Shown one piece after another: positions 35,311 to 46,052 of a stretch of 64,000 nucleotides of DNA. The notes beneath the pieces are model-generated. The model did not search any database. It saw only the letters and a program-made list of their open reading frames with translations, and was not told where the DNA came from. Made by a program: the position numbers and the translations under genes. The DNA is taken from NCBI GenBank assembly GCA_964624235.1, contig CAZUXY010000017.1, positions 1-64,000 on the forward strand, given 5' to 3'. Origin of the DNA: CAZUXY01 sp964624235. GTDB lineage: Bacteria; Spirochaetota; UBA4802; UBA5368. How positions within the stretch are numbered: the stretch's first letter is position 1; each line of letters opens with the position of its first letter.

Positions 35311-36744
35311 ATGAAAACCATAGTGCTACTAGGAATCAACGCCCGATATTCCCATTCAAATCCCGCATTATATTATCTTCGGGAATACTGCCGTGATACG
35401 GACTACAGGATTATCATCAGGGAGGTAAGCGTCAAAAAAGATGTTCCCGGCCTGCTGGAAGAGCTCAGGGACCTTGCGCCCGATATCCTGGGCATATCGG
35501 TGTATATCTGGAACTCCCTACGGGTGAAGGAGTTGCTTCGAAGGGTCAGAGAGTTTATACCCCGCACCCTCATCGTGCTGGGCGGTCCTGAAACAAGCTT
35601 TAACGCTGATGACTGGTGTAAAGAGTTCGAAGAGATCAACTACATAGTGACCGGCCACGGCGAGGAGGGGTTCCGTCTTCTAATGGAAAGTGATTTTCGC
35701 CTGGCCGACAGGATAGTCTCGGTATCAGGCCCTCCTTTCAGGGAAATTCCCTTCCCTTACAGGGATGAGGATTTCCCCCGTTTTCAAAACCGGTACGTCT
35801 ATTATGAAGCGAGCCGCGGGTGTCCTTATCGATGCAGCTACTGCCTGTCATCCCGCCGGGATCAGGCGCTGGATTTCCGGGACCCCGATACGGTAAAGAA
35901 AGAGCTTCGTATACTTATGGATAAAGACCTTCGCACGATCAAATTCGTCGACCGCACATTCAACGCCGACCGCGGCTTTGCCCGGGATATCTGGCGATAT
36001 CTTCTGGACCATCCTTCAAGATCCAGGTTCCACTTTGAAATATTCCCTCATTTGCTGGAGGAAGAGGACTTCGCCCTGTTGTCGCGGGTTCCGCCGGGGT
36101 ATTTCCAGTTCGAGATCGGTATCCAGTCAACCAATCCTGAAACCCTCGCCGAGATCAACCGGCCGGGCAGATGGGACAACGCGGGCCGCATGATACACCG
36201 TCTGGCCGGCATGGGGAATATCCATATTCATCTGGACCTGATCGCGGGTCTGCCCTGCGAGGATTATAAAAGTTTCATGCAGTCATTCAACCGGGTGTAT
36301 GCTCTCGGGGCCCACTATCTGCAGCTGGGGTTTCTTAAAATACTGCCGGGCACGGAGATGGCGGAACGAAAAATCGAATACGGCATCCTTCACCGCACGG
36401 AGCCTCCCTATACTGTCCTGTCGAATAAATGGATCAGCCGGGAAGAACTGGCGGAACTTAAAGGGGTGGAGTATGTTTTGAATTTTCTCTATAATTCAGG
36501 AAAGTATTATCATACCCTTTCCGCCCTGAATGAGGCTTTTAGCGGGCCTTTTGAACTCTATCATCAGCTTACGGCGTTTCTTGATTACAGAAACAGGAAG
36601 CGTACACCCCGGGACTGGATTACCGGCATGCGCGCGTTGATCGACTGCACCGAATCTTGTGCCCCTGGTATGCGGGATGAAATTCTGCACTGTCTGCGGA
36701 AAGACTGGAGTCACTGTATGAAAGGGAAATTCCCCCTGGACTAA
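35311..36744 (+). CDS. B12-binding domain radical SAM protein with DUF4080 tail
   Basis: The product has 477 residues. A cobalamin-binding Rossmann domain occupies about 1-125 (VLLGINARYSHSNPALYYLRE, then GGPETSFNA). The radical SAM cluster motif is CPYRCSYC in YEASRGCPYRCSYCLSS (about 169-185). A TIM-barrel follows to about 365 and a DUF4080-type C-terminal region to the end. The family acts in methyl transfer or ring chemistry on unknown substrates. No clear Shine-Dalgarno sequence precedes the ATG, which is unusual among its neighbours. Confidence 0.9.
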   Translation: MKTIVLLGINARYSHSNPALYYLREYCRDTDYRIIIREVSVKKDVPGLLEELRDLAPDILGISVYIWNSLRVKELLRRVREFIPRTLIVLGGPETSFNADDWCKEFEEINYIVTGHGEEGFRLLMESDFRLADRIVSVSGPPFREIPFPYRDEDFPRFQNRYVYYEASRGCPYRCSYCLSSRRDQALDFRDPDTVKKELRILMDKDLRTIKFVDRTFNADRGFARDIWRYLLDHPSRSRFHFEIFPHLLEEEDFALLSRVPPGYFQFEIGIQSTNPETLAEINRPGRWDNAGRMIHRLAGMGNIHIHLDLIAGLPCEDYKSFMQSFNRVYALGAHYLQLGFLKILPGTEMAERKIEYGILHRTEPPYTVLSNKWISREELAELKGVEYVLNFLYNSGKYYHTLSALNEAFSGPFELYHQLTAFLDYRNRKRTPRDWITGMRALIDCTESCAPGMRDEILHCLRKDWSHCMKGKFPLD

Positions 36745-36761
36745 CAGGGGAGAGCCTTTTT

Positions 36762-37208
36762 TCAGTTCCCGGTCCGCATCGCGGAACTTTTTTCTTCTAT
36801 TCTTTTGCGTAATCGTTCGGATACAAGCAGGAGCACGTTCTTATACAGCTTCATCAGTGTGTCGGGATTCAGGGTGCCGAGTTTCTTCTCGTCAGTCATC
36901 AGAAGTATGACATCTCCATCCGCTTCCGCGGTGGCCGACCTCTCCTCTCCCGACAACGCCCCCATTTCACCGAAGCATTCACCAGAGCCGATACGGTCGA
37001 TGACGGTTCCCGCTTTTTGTACCCTGACACTTCCCGAGATGATTATATACAGTTCGGTACCACGGGTGCGCTCCTTGAATATCACCTCTCCCTCCTTGAG
37101 GTTTTTAGAGGTGCACCTCTTCAGAAACTCCATCATTTCTGCCTTGTCGAAATCATTGAAGAACCTGCTGTGATGGGTCAACACGCTTATTACTTTATCG
37201 ACATCCAC
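36762..37208 (-). CDS. Cyclic nucleotide-binding domain protein
   Basis: The product has 148 residues with a GTG start that has GGGAG 7 bases upstream. A single cNMP-binding beta-roll covers about 15-125, with the phosphate-binding cassette GECFGEMGALSGEERSATAEA near 76-96. There is no DNA-binding domain, so it is not a CRP-type regulator by itself. It may work through a partner. The stop faces the end of the radical SAM gene, only 17 bases away. Confidence 0.88.
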   Translation of the reverse strand: MDVDKVISVLTHHSRFFNDFDKAEMMEFLKRCTSKNLKEGEVIFKERTRGTELYIIISGSVRVQKAGTVIDRIGSGECFGEMGALSGEERSATAEADGDVILLMTDEKKLGTLNPDTLMKLYKNVLLLVSERLRKRIEEKSSAMRTGN

Positions 37209-37295
37209 ATTCTGCTCCCTGTGTATTCATTTTACTATATGTATAACCTGAAGGAAAACTTTTTATTCATACCCCATTACCGGAAACCCGGACCA

Positions 37296-38159
37296 TCATC
37301 TGAAATCCACCACAAAAGGTTTTCTCATGGCCGGGCGGACAAAGGTAACCGCCGGATACCCCAGCGTGATGACCAGGTGCACCCGGTTTCGGACAGGAAT
37401 TCCGACTGCCTCTCTGAGGGCTCTGACCCTGTTCATGGCCTCGGCGGCATAGCCGATATAACAGGTGCCCATTCCGAGAGCATGAGCGAGAAGGCTGATC
37501 GTAAAACCGGCATATTGAGCATCCTCAACAGGAGTGCTGCCCTCCATCCCGCTGTGGATGATAATTATAACAGGAGCGTGGTAAAAAAGCGGATCAAGTC
37601 CGCTGTCTGCTTTCTGCAGCATGGTCACCGTACGTTGATATCTGTTCAAGTAATAGTTTACCAGCGTATCTCCCATGAACACCCGTGAGAGCAGGCGTAC
37701 CAGGGGATTTTTACTCAGAGTATTGAGCCTCCTGTAAAAATCCATAACACCGTTCCAGAGCTTTCCCACAACAACCGGATCATATACTACCGTAAACCGC
37801 CAGGACTGACAATTGCTGCCCGAAGGTGCGCAGACGGCGCAATTGATCAGTTCATCAATGATTTCCCTGCCGGGGATTTTTCCGGTATAGCGGCGGATGC
37901 TGCGCCTGGTCTTGATCAGATCAATCAGGGCTGATGTGCCCGGCGTGGTGATGCCCTGACCCTTTTGGTCCATATCGAGCAGTCCGGGAACAGTGACGGC
38001 CCCAAAACGGCAGACGGCATAACAATGGGCGCACATTAAACAGTCGCCACTTTGAACAACCTTTTTGTCTTCAATTTTCAGAATTGCCCGGGGACATATC
38101 TCGACACATACACCGCAGAGTGTACATTTTTCCTGATTAAACCGCGGACCCGCACCCAT
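37296..38159 (-). CDS. Nitroreductase fused to a two-cluster ferredoxin domain
   Basis: The product has 287 residues from the ATG at 38159, which has AGAGGA 7 bases upstream; an ATG 24 bases earlier has a poorer site. Residues about 10-55 carry two [4Fe-4S] motifs (CTLCGVCVEICP and CLMCAHCYAVC). The rest is an FMN nitroreductase domain (TRRSIRRY near 83, CAPSGSNCQSW near 111, LAHALGMGTCYIGYA near 227). Such fusions can take electrons from ferredoxin instead of NAD(P)H. The substrate is unknown. Confidence 0.9.
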   Translation of the reverse strand: MGAGPRFNQEKCTLCGVCVEICPRAILKIEDKKVVQSGDCLMCAHCYAVCRFGAVTVPGLLDMDQKGQGITTPGTSALIDLIKTRRSIRRYTGKIPGREIIDELINCAVCAPSGSNCQSWRFTVVYDPVVVGKLWNGVMDFYRRLNTLSKNPLVRLLSRVFMGDTLVNYYLNRYQRTVTMLQKADSGLDPLFYHAPVIIIIHSGMEGSTPVEDAQYAGFTISLLAHALGMGTCYIGYAAEAMNRVRALREAVGIPVRNRVHLVITLGYPAVTFVRPAMRKPFVVDFR

Positions 38160-38791
38160 AATTTCATCCTCTGAAATCAGCATTTACCTGCTTAAAGATC
38201 TGGAATACTCACACACGCCGTGTCAAATCTTTACCAATACTGAATCATTACAAGTATTTTTACCCTGCCCCGGAAGATATATTATCAACATTCTCATTTA
38301 TATGAGCTCGCAGCGACATTGGATAAGAACCATACCCGGCGGCAAGACCTCTACGCACACGGGAACCTGATCTTACTTAATTATATCTGTACACGGCGCA
38401 TAGTAAAGAGATTTTAACAGCGAAAGACATACGGACTGGAAGGTTTCAATAAATTATCATTAAAAAATCCTCATTTCCCGCTCAGCATCTCTTGCGGCTT
38501 TTGTGGGATATTTCTAAATCCACTACAATCTGAAATAATCCGGAATCCATGAAGGCCCGCACCTCCGGATCCATTCAATATTATCTTGACGAAAATCGCA
38601 ACCCTCCCGTACACATTACCCGTCATAAGTATTTTCAGGCACCGGAGATGCTTTTGGTATAAAGAGCACGCGCATTTCTCTATTGTAAACAGTATATAAA
38701 AAGCGCGGATTACCATGTATATTCTGATGGTGTTAATGCCCTTACCTCCGCTGTGTACGGATTATAGAATCCCGGAATAGAAACCGCTGTC
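38160..38791. other. Long intergenic stretch without a supported gene
   Basis: About 630 bases, richer in A and T than its surroundings. Short frames exist on both strands but have no ribosome site or family features. It lies between divergent genes, so it should hold two promoters. I find no tRNA, riboswitch or terminator that I can name. Confidence 0.5.
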
Positions 38792-39661
38792 ATGTTTAAA
38801 GGAATTATTTTAATGCTTGCCTCCGCACTGGCCTTTGCGGTGTCAACCGTCTTCACCAAGCTGGTGACCAAAAGCACCGCCATATCCGGTATTGAAATTT
38901 CCCTGTTCCGGTTTCTCCTCGGTTTCATGCTGACGGCGATCTATGTATACACGAAAAAGGTTTCTCTGCGACCCAATAATTTTAAGTTCATACTTCACCG
39001 CACCGTTTTCAATACCATTGCGGTGATGCTTTTCTTCACCGGCATACAGTATACCACCATAACCAATGCCAACATGCTGAACATGACCTACCCGGTTTTT
39101 GTTTTTATCGCGGCGCCCCTGATAAACAGGGAAAAAAGCAGATGGTCACATCTGGCATACCTTGTATTAACGCTTGCCGGTGCTTTGCTGATTATCAATC
39201 CGTCGTTTGATTCGGTCAATTATGGAGATGTGTACTCACTCTTTTCCGGGCTTGTTGCGGGCCTGGCCATATCCTCCCTGCGCGAGGCAAGAAAATTCGA
39301 CGACAGCAGCGTAATACTGTTTTATATGATGGGCCTGGGGAGCGTTATGAACCTCATAGCGGCCGTTCCCTCCTTCATAATGCCGCATGGAGAATCTCTG
39401 GTATATATCATACTCTCCGCCGCAACAGGATTTCTGGGACAGATATGGCTTACCGTGGGATACCGCTACATCGACGCATCTCCCGGGGCTTTACTTTCGG
39501 CAAGCAGGATACTCTTCGCCGGAATCCTGGGGATCAGCCTGCTTGGCGATCCCGTCAACATACAGGTGGCGGCCGGAGGGGTCTTTATATTGATTTCACT
39601 GACCGGCGTAAGCGGGATATTCGATTACCTTCACAAAATGCATCGCTCAAAAGGGCTCTGA
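38792..39661 (+). CDS. EamA/DMT-family transporter
   Basis: The product has 289 residues with ten hydrophobic helices in two EamA halves (FKGIILMLASALAFAVSTVFTKL at the start, DVYSLFSGLVAGLAISSL in the middle). The family exports amino acids, nucleobases or other metabolites. No ribosome site is obvious. It is followed by a leader region and carB. Confidence 0.9.
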   Translation: MFKGIILMLASALAFAVSTVFTKLVTKSTAISGIEISLFRFLLGFMLTAIYVYTKKVSLRPNNFKFILHRTVFNTIAVMLFFTGIQYTTITNANMLNMTYPVFVFIAAPLINREKSRWSHLAYLVLTLAGALLIINPSFDSVNYGDVYSLFSGLVAGLAISSLREARKFDDSSVILFYMMGLGSVMNLIAAVPSFIMPHGESLVYIILSAATGFLGQIWLTVGYRYIDASPGALLSASRILFAGILGISLLGDPVNIQVAAGGVFILISLTGVSGIFDYLHKMHRSKGL

Positions 39662-39771
39662 CCCCTTCAAATAACCTGAAAAACCTGAATATCCCGCCTG
39701 CCTCGCCAACCGATATAACCGTTCCCTGCGCGCCGCCCCATCCGTACATCCATGCAGACAGAATATTATTG

Positions 39772-39800
39772 TTGACAGCCCTAATTCATAAAGGGACATA
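39772..39800 (+). promoter_or_regulatory. Candidate promoter of carB
   Basis: A perfect TTGACA at 39772-39777 lies ahead of the weak -10 candidate GACATA (39795-39800). It is about 50 bases before the carB start. The -10 is poor, so this is tentative. Confidence 0.35.
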
Positions 39801-39852
39801 TTTATTAAAACTTAACAGAACATTCAGTCCAGCTGCATAATGGTAAGGTACT

Positions 39853-42800
39853 ATGCCCAGACGAGACGATATACAAAAAGTCCTCATTATAGGATCAGGA
39901 CCGATAGTAATAGGCCAGGCCTGTGAATTCGATTATTCCGGAACCCAGGCCTGCAAAGCCCTGAGGAAGCTTGGTTATAAGATCATTCTGGTCAACTCAA
40001 ATCCCGCGACCATCATGACCGACCCGGGCATGGCGGACGTCACGTATATCGAGCCGCTCAATATGGAAAGCCTGGAGAAAATAATCGAAAAAGAGAGGCC
40101 CGACGCGCTGCTCCCCAATCTCGGCGGACAGACCGGCCTCAATCTCTCGTCGGAGCTGTATAAAAAGGGCATTCTCGAAAAATACGGTGTCGGTATTATC
40201 GGGGTTCAGGCCGACGCGATCGAAAGAGGGGAAGACCGCATCACCTTCAAAGAGACCATGAACCGCCTTAATATCCCCATGCCGCGCAGCGAACCCGCGT
40301 ACAGTGTGGCCGAAGCCGAAGCCATAACGGAAAAACTGGGCTATCCGCTGGTGATACGTCCCGCCTATACCATGGGAGGCACGGGCGGCGGACTGGTGTA
40401 TAACCTTGAAGAACTGCGCACTGTCGTCGCCAGGGGGCTCTCGGCCAGTATGGTAGGACAGGTGCTGATTGAAGAGTCCGTGCTGGGATGGGAGGAGCTG
40501 GAGCTCGAGGTCGTAAGAGACGCCAAAAACCGGATGATAACCGTTTGTTTTATCGAGAACGTGGATGCCATGGGCATCCACACCGGCGATTCATTCTGCG
40601 TCGCCCCGATGCTCACCATAAGCCCTGAACTTCAGAAAAAGCTTCAGGAATATTCCTATTCCATTGTAGAGGCCATACAGGTCATCGGGGGGACCAACAT
40701 CCAGTTCGCCCATGATCCGAAGACCGGGCGCATAGTGGTTATTGAAATTAACCCGCGCACCTCCCGTTCATCAGCACTGGCATCCAAGGCCACGGGGTTT
40801 CCCATCGCCATGGTTTCATCCATGCTGGCCGGCGGACTCACCCTGGACGAGATCCCCTACTGGAGAGACGGAACCCTGGACCGGTATACCCCTTCCGGAG
40901 ATTACATTGTGGTGAAATTCCCCCGCTGGGGCTTCGAGAAATTCGAGGGCATTGAAGACCGGCTCGGGACCCAGATGCGTTCGGTCGGCGAGGCCATGAG
41001 CATAGGGAAAACCTATAAAGAATCCTTCCAGAAAGCGATCCGGTCCATGGAAACAGGCCGTTACGGTCTGGGGTTCGCGGCGGATTTTAACCGTCTGTGC
41101 CTTGAGGTGATTTTAAGCAGACTGAGCACACCTACCAGCGAACGGCAATTCCTCATGTACGAAGCCCTTAGAAAGGGCGCCGACACGGCGCTGCTTCATG
41201 AAAGGACCCATATCAAGGAATGGTTCATCGCGCAGATGAAGGATCTGGTTGAGCTTGAAGAAGAAATACTGAAATATAACGCAAAGGACCCCGCGCACCC
41301 TGCCCTTCCTGACCGGCTGCTGGAGCAGGCAAAAAAGGACGGATTCTCCGACCGGTATCTGGCACAGATACTGGGAACCACCGAGGGGGTCATCCGCGAA
41401 CAGCGCAAGGCGATAAACGTTGTCCAGGGATGGGACGCCGTGCCGGTAAGCGGAGTGGAAAACGCGGCGTATTATTATTCAACCTACAATACGGCCGACC
41501 GTGTCCCCCGTTCGGACCGGCCGAAGATCATGGTGCTCGGCGGCGGCCCCAACCGTATCGGCCAGGGTATAGAGTTCGATTACTGCTGTGTGCACGCGGC
41601 CTTTGCGCTTCGGGACGCGGGCTATGAGTCCATTATGATAAATTGCAACCCCGAGACCGTGTCCACCGATTACGACACCTCGGACAAGCTTTATTTCGAA
41701 CCGCTCACGGTAGAGGATGTACTCAGCATCTACGAGAAGGAAAAACCCGAGGGAGTAATCGTTCAGTTCGGCGGCCAGACCCCGCTCAATATCGCCGGCG
41801 AGCTCATGAGGGCGGGGGTCAGAATTCTGGGAACCTCACCCGAATCCATAGATCTGGCCGAAGACCGGGACCGTTTTCGGCATATCATGAAGAAACTGGA
41901 TATCCCCCAGCCCGATTCCGGGATGGCCCACAACCTGGAAGACGCGCTGAAGATCGCGGGCGAGATAGGGTATCCGCTCATTGTGCGGCCTTCCTATGTG
42001 CTGGGAGGACGCGCCATGGAGATCATCCACTATCCCGAAATGCTGAAACAATATGTAGAAGCGGCCGTGGGGGTGACACCTGAACGCCCCATACTCATCG
42101 ATAAATATCTTGAAAACGCCATCGAGGCGGAGGCCGACGCCATTTGCGACGGGAACGACGCCTTTGTGCCGGCGGTGATGGAGCAGATAGAGATAGCGGG
42201 GGTGCACTCGGGAGATTCTGCGTGCGTCATTCCTCCGGTAAGCATCCCGGATAAACATATAAAGACCATCGAGGAGTACACGCGCCGTATCGCCATCGAA
42301 CTCAATGTCATAGGGCTCATGAACATACAGTACGCGATTCACAACGACCGGGTATATATACTGGAGGCAAATCCCAGGGCTTCCCGTACGGTTCCCCTGG
42401 TCTCGAAGGTATGCAATATCCCCATGGCGAAAATCGCCACCCTGGTAATGCTCGGCAGGAAGATCGGCACCCTGGGGCTCGAGAAGCTGCCTATCCGTCA
42501 TTTCGGCGTGAAGGAATCGGTTTTCCCGTTCAACATGTTCCCCGAGGTGGACCCGGTGCTCGGTCCGGAAATGCGTTCTACCGGGGAGGTTCTGGGTCTT
42601 GCCGATTCCTTCGGCCTCTCATTCTACAAGGCCCAGGCCGCCGCCAACCAGATACTTCCCTTCTCCGGAACGGTGCTCATCACGGTGCATTCAAAAGACA
42701 GGGCCAGGGCGCTGGATGTCGCACGGAAATTCCGCGACCTGGGTTTCTCGATCATGGCGACCGAAGGCACCAGCCAGTACCTGCGGGAACACGATGTGGC

Positions 42801-43080
42801 TTCGGAACCGGTGTTGAAGATATACCAGGGGCGGCCCAACATCATCGACCGCATCAAAAACGGGGATATACACCTGATTATAAATACACCCAGCGGGAAA
42901 CAGAGCGAGTATGACGATTCCTATATCAGGAAGTCCGCGATAAAGTACCGTATTCCCTATATCACCACCATGGCGGCGGCCATGGCCACGGCCCGGGGTA
43001 TACTTGAGAGAAAGGCCGGCGAAAGCGAGGTACGATCGCTGCAATTGTATCACCGGCAGATCCAGAGGAGCGTCGTCTGA
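39853..43080 (+). CDS. carB: Carbamoyl-phosphate synthase large chain
   Basis: The product has 1075 residues, full length. The two homologous halves are visible by their repeated ATP-grasp features (IGSGPIVIGQACEFDYSGTQACKAL near 11-35; GGGPNRIGQGIEFDYCCVHAAFAL in the second half). The C-terminal MGS-like allosteric domain follows (about 935-1070). It joins two ATP, bicarbonate and glutamine ammonia (delivered by CarA) to make carbamoyl phosphate for arginine and pyrimidines. carA is not in the window. AAGG precedes the ATG. Confidence 0.98.
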   Translation: MPRRDDIQKVLIIGSGPIVIGQACEFDYSGTQACKALRKLGYKIILVNSNPATIMTDPGMADVTYIEPLNMESLEKIIEKERPDALLPNLGGQTGLNLSSELYKKGILEKYGVGIIGVQADAIERGEDRITFKETMNRLNIPMPRSEPAYSVAEAEAITEKLGYPLVIRPAYTMGGTGGGLVYNLEELRTVVARGLSASMVGQVLIEESVLGWEELELEVVRDAKNRMITVCFIENVDAMGIHTGDSFCVAPMLTISPELQKKLQEYSYSIVEAIQVIGGTNIQFAHDPKTGRIVVIEINPRTSRSSALASKATGFPIAMVSSMLAGGLTLDEIPYWRDGTLDRYTPSGDYIVVKFPRWGFEKFEGIEDRLGTQMRSVGEAMSIGKTYKESFQKAIRSMETGRYGLGFAADFNRLCLEVILSRLSTPTSERQFLMYEALRKGADTALLHERTHIKEWFIAQMKDLVELEEEILKYNAKDPAHPALPDRLLEQAKKDGFSDRYLAQILGTTEGVIREQRKAINVVQGWDAVPVSGVENAAYYYSTYNTADRVPRSDRPKIMVLGGGPNRIGQGIEFDYCCVHAAFALRDAGYESIMINCNPETVSTDYDTSDKLYFEPLTVEDVLSIYEKEKPEGVIVQFGGQTPLNIAGELMRAGVRILGTSPESIDLAEDRDRFRHIMKKLDIPQPDSGMAHNLEDALKIAGEIGYPLIVRPSYVLGGRAMEIIHYPEMLKQYVEAAVGVTPERPILIDKYLENAIEAEADAICDGNDAFVPAVMEQIEIAGVHSGDSACVIPPVSIPDKHIKTIEEYTRRIAIELNVIGLMNIQYAIHNDRVYILEANPRASRTVPLVSKVCNIPMAKIATLVMLGRKIGTLGLEKLPIRHFGVKESVFPFNMFPEVDPVLGPEMRSTGEVLGLADSFGLSFYKAQAAANQILPFSGTVLITVHSKDRARALDVARKFRDLGFSIMATEGTSQYLREHDVASEPVLKIYQGRPNIIDRIKNGDIHLIINTPSGKQSEYDDSYIRKSAIKYRIPYITTMAAAMATARGILERKAGESEVRSLQLYHRQIQRSVV

Positions 43081-43159
43081 CCGCCTTCACACGCTCCACT
43101 TGAAGCTTACTGGCGGCACCCAACCGCTCCGACGGATGAATTTCTCCGTGTGACCGAAA

Positions 43160-45715
43160 CTACCCCCAAAGTATCATTCCCGGTTCGAACTTTCTCGTCA
43201 TGTCGTCATGATAGGGAATGACCCTTACGGTAAAACCGAAACGGCCTGATTTAAGGCAGAGCACCTGTCCTTCATAAAGGTATGAACCGTCTTCTTTCCT
43301 CTCGGCCACGCTCATGGGAAGAGCTACTCCTTCAACGATCTCTCCCGTGGGGCCCAGATTCCCGAAATAGAGTTCCACCCTGACATCACCGGGTTGCAGT
43401 TCATCCATGGCGATTACGGCTTTCAGTTTCACCCTGGAACCGACGGTAACTTCCTTTTCATCACCGAAAATGATATCCCTGATGATCACCCTGTTCCATT
43501 TCGACTTCAGGTTTTTTTTCCAGCCGTAAAGATCCCTGGCCCCGCTGTAACCGTTCCCGGCGATCGCGCCGCTTTTGCGATGGGCCGAAAGGTAGAACTT
43601 CTCCACATACTCCCGCACCATCCTGTTGGTATTGAACTGGGGGCATATGGTTTTCATAGACTCCTTGATGGTCGCAATCCATTCCCGCGGCAGACCGTCG
43701 GCCCCCCTTCGATAGAACATGGGTATAACTTCCTTTTCGAGTATATTATACAGTGAAAGGCTTTCAACCTCGTCCTGGTAATCGAGATCCTCATATTCCT
43801 CACCCTTGCCGACGGCCCAACCGTTGTCGCCATTGAACGCCTCGGCCCACCAGCCGTCCAGGGTGCTGATATTCAGTCCTCCATTGGGAATAACCTTCAT
43901 TCCGCTGGTTCCCGAGGCCTCCTTGGGCCTGATGGGAGTGTTCAGCCATATGTCCACTCCCTGCACGAGGTAGCGGGCGATATTGATATCGTAGTCTTCA
44001 AGAAAAACGATCTTGTTGCGGAACCGCTCGTCCCTGACCAGGTTTACGATGTGCTTGATCAGTTCTTTACCCATGTTGTCCCGTGGATGGGCTTTCCCCG
44101 AGAAGATCACCTGTATGGGTTTTTCTTTGTCCAGAAGCATTTTCTCCAGCCGGTCCATATCCCTGAGAATCAGGGTCGCCCGCTTATAGGTGGCGAAACG
44201 CCGCGCAAATCCTATGGTAAGGGTTTCCGAATCCAGGACGGCATCGGCGTTACCGGCCTCGGCCTTGGGAGCGCCTCTCGCCAGCAGCTGGTCCCTCAAC
44301 TTTTTGCGCGCAAAGGCAACCAGTCGTTCCCGAAGGCGGTCGCGGCAACGCCACAGTTCCGAATCGGGAATGGAATCAATGAAGTGCCACATTTCCCTGT
44401 CACCGGGTTTGTCGATCCAGCGGGGGCCCAGATAGCGGTTGAAGAGCCTCATCATCTCATCCGATGTCCATGACAGGATCTGCACACCGTTGGTGACATG
44501 GTCCAGCGGTACCTCATGGACAGGCAGGTCCGGCCAGATGTTTTTCCACATGTTCCTGGACACCGACCCGTGGAGCTTCGAAACACCGTTGCACCACGCG
44601 GCCGTTTTAACGGCCAGTACGGTCATACAGAAGGTTTCATCCTTGTCGACGGGATTTTCCCTGCCCAGCGCCAGGAACTCCTCCTTCGTTATCCCCAGCC
44701 TGGTGTAAAATTGCGAAAAGTACTTTTCGATCATGGCAGGTTCAAAACGATCGTTTCCGGCCGGAACCGGCGTATGGGTGGTGAACACATTGCCCGCGAA
44801 TACCGCTTCGTGCGCTTCCCGGAAACTCAGTCCATGCTCCGTCATCACATTGCGTATCCTCTCGATGGCGAGGAACGCCGAATGACCCTCGTTCATGTGA
44901 TAGACCGAAATGCTCTTGCCCAGCGCACGAAGCGCCCTGACTCCTCCAATACCGAGCAGTATTTCCTGTTTTATCCTCATCTCCATATCACCGCCGTATA
45001 ACTGGTCGGTAATGGCCTTGTCCTCGATACTGTTCTGGTCTATGTTGGTGTCCAGTAAATACAGCGATATCCGTCCTATAAGGACCTCCCAGACCTGCGC
45101 GCTGACGGTACGTCCCGGGTACTCCACCGATACGAGCAGGGGGTCCCCGTTGGCGTCGCGCACCGGGGACGTGGGAATATTGTAAAAATCCGTTTCCGGA
45201 TAGAACTCCTGCTGCCAGCCGTCGATGGTAAGATACTGGTGAAAATAGCCCATCCTGTAAAGCAGTCCCACTCCCACAAGGGGGATGCCCATCTCACTGG
45301 CCGATTTGATATGGTCTCCCGCAAGCACGCCGAGCCCTCCGGAATAAATGGGCAGCGATTCATGTATGCCGAACTCGGCAGAAAAATAGGCGATGCCCGC
45401 ATCCCGGTATTCCGCGTGGTTTTCATCAAACCAGGATTTCTTGGTGAGGTGCCAGTCGAGCTCCTCTTCAACACGGTTCATGTGGGCGATGAAACTTTCC
45501 GAAACGGCCGATTCATCCAGGACTTTCTGAGGAACTGCGCCCAGAAAGGCGACGGGATTATGGTTCAGGTCGCGCCACAGGTCGGGATCGAGTCTCCTGA
45601 AAAGCTCTATCGCCTCAAAGTTCCAGATCCACCACAGGTTTCTGGCTATCTTGCCCAGAGGCTGTAATTTCTCGGGCAGATAGGGGGTAACACGGATTTT
45701 CTTTACACGTGCCAT
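43160..45715 (-). CDS. Alpha-glucan (glycogen) phosphorylase, DUF3417-type
   Basis: The product has 851 residues from the ATG at 45715, with GAGGAG just upstream; ATGs further up add unrelated sequence. The N-terminal DUF3417 (VTPYLPEKLQPLGKIARNLWWIWN) marks the GT35 subfamily typical of bacteria with short substrates. The PLP lysine sits in EASGTSGMKVIPNGG. The C-terminal tail (about 720-851) is a beta-rich extra domain. It releases glucose-1-phosphate from glycogen or maltodextrin. It converges on carB. Confidence 0.95.
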   Translation of the reverse strand: MARVKKIRVTPYLPEKLQPLGKIARNLWWIWNFEAIELFRRLDPDLWRDLNHNPVAFLGAVPQKVLDESAVSESFIAHMNRVEEELDWHLTKKSWFDENHAEYRDAGIAYFSAEFGIHESLPIYSGGLGVLAGDHIKSASEMGIPLVGVGLLYRMGYFHQYLTIDGWQQEFYPETDFYNIPTSPVRDANGDPLLVSVEYPGRTVSAQVWEVLIGRISLYLLDTNIDQNSIEDKAITDQLYGGDMEMRIKQEILLGIGGVRALRALGKSISVYHMNEGHSAFLAIERIRNVMTEHGLSFREAHEAVFAGNVFTTHTPVPAGNDRFEPAMIEKYFSQFYTRLGITKEEFLALGRENPVDKDETFCMTVLAVKTAAWCNGVSKLHGSVSRNMWKNIWPDLPVHEVPLDHVTNGVQILSWTSDEMMRLFNRYLGPRWIDKPGDREMWHFIDSIPDSELWRCRDRLRERLVAFARKKLRDQLLARGAPKAEAGNADAVLDSETLTIGFARRFATYKRATLILRDMDRLEKMLLDKEKPIQVIFSGKAHPRDNMGKELIKHIVNLVRDERFRNKIVFLEDYDINIARYLVQGVDIWLNTPIRPKEASGTSGMKVIPNGGLNISTLDGWWAEAFNGDNGWAVGKGEEYEDLDYQDEVESLSLYNILEKEVIPMFYRRGADGLPREWIATIKESMKTICPQFNTNRMVREYVEKFYLSAHRKSGAIAGNGYSGARDLYGWKKNLKSKWNRVIIRDIIFGDEKEVTVGSRVKLKAVIAMDELQPGDVRVELYFGNLGPTGEIVEGVALPMSVAERKEDGSYLYEGQVLCLKSGRFGFTVRVIPYHDDMTRKFEPGMILWG

Positions 45716-46052
45716 CGGCTCCTCTTCTATACTCAACGCATTAAGCATCATGCGTACCCGGTATTCACGGGCAGGGTGCAGCAAGCCGTATGCATGCCTG
45801 TGTCCGCCCGGACATCGTTCTAAAGTATCGCAGGCACACTGCCGTGTCCAGAAATAAACAGGTGACGGTCTTTATCTCAACCACGGTCCCTGCGGCGATC
45901 ATCCGCATTTATATCGGCAGGGCGCATATATGGTACGTTAAAAAGCGGCGCAGTAAAGGGGCTTTTTCTATTGACAGACGGTTTTCACAGTACAACCCTT
46001 GAACAGCGATCCGGATTGCCGGGAGTTGTCCCACTGCATCCGGCCTGAAACC
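45716..46052. other. Divergent intergenic region, no gene
   Basis: About 335 bases between the phosphorylase and nitrilase starts. It includes TTGACA at 45971-45976, about 80 bases before the nitrilase start, without a convincing -10. No frame or RNA gene is supported. Confidence 0.5.
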
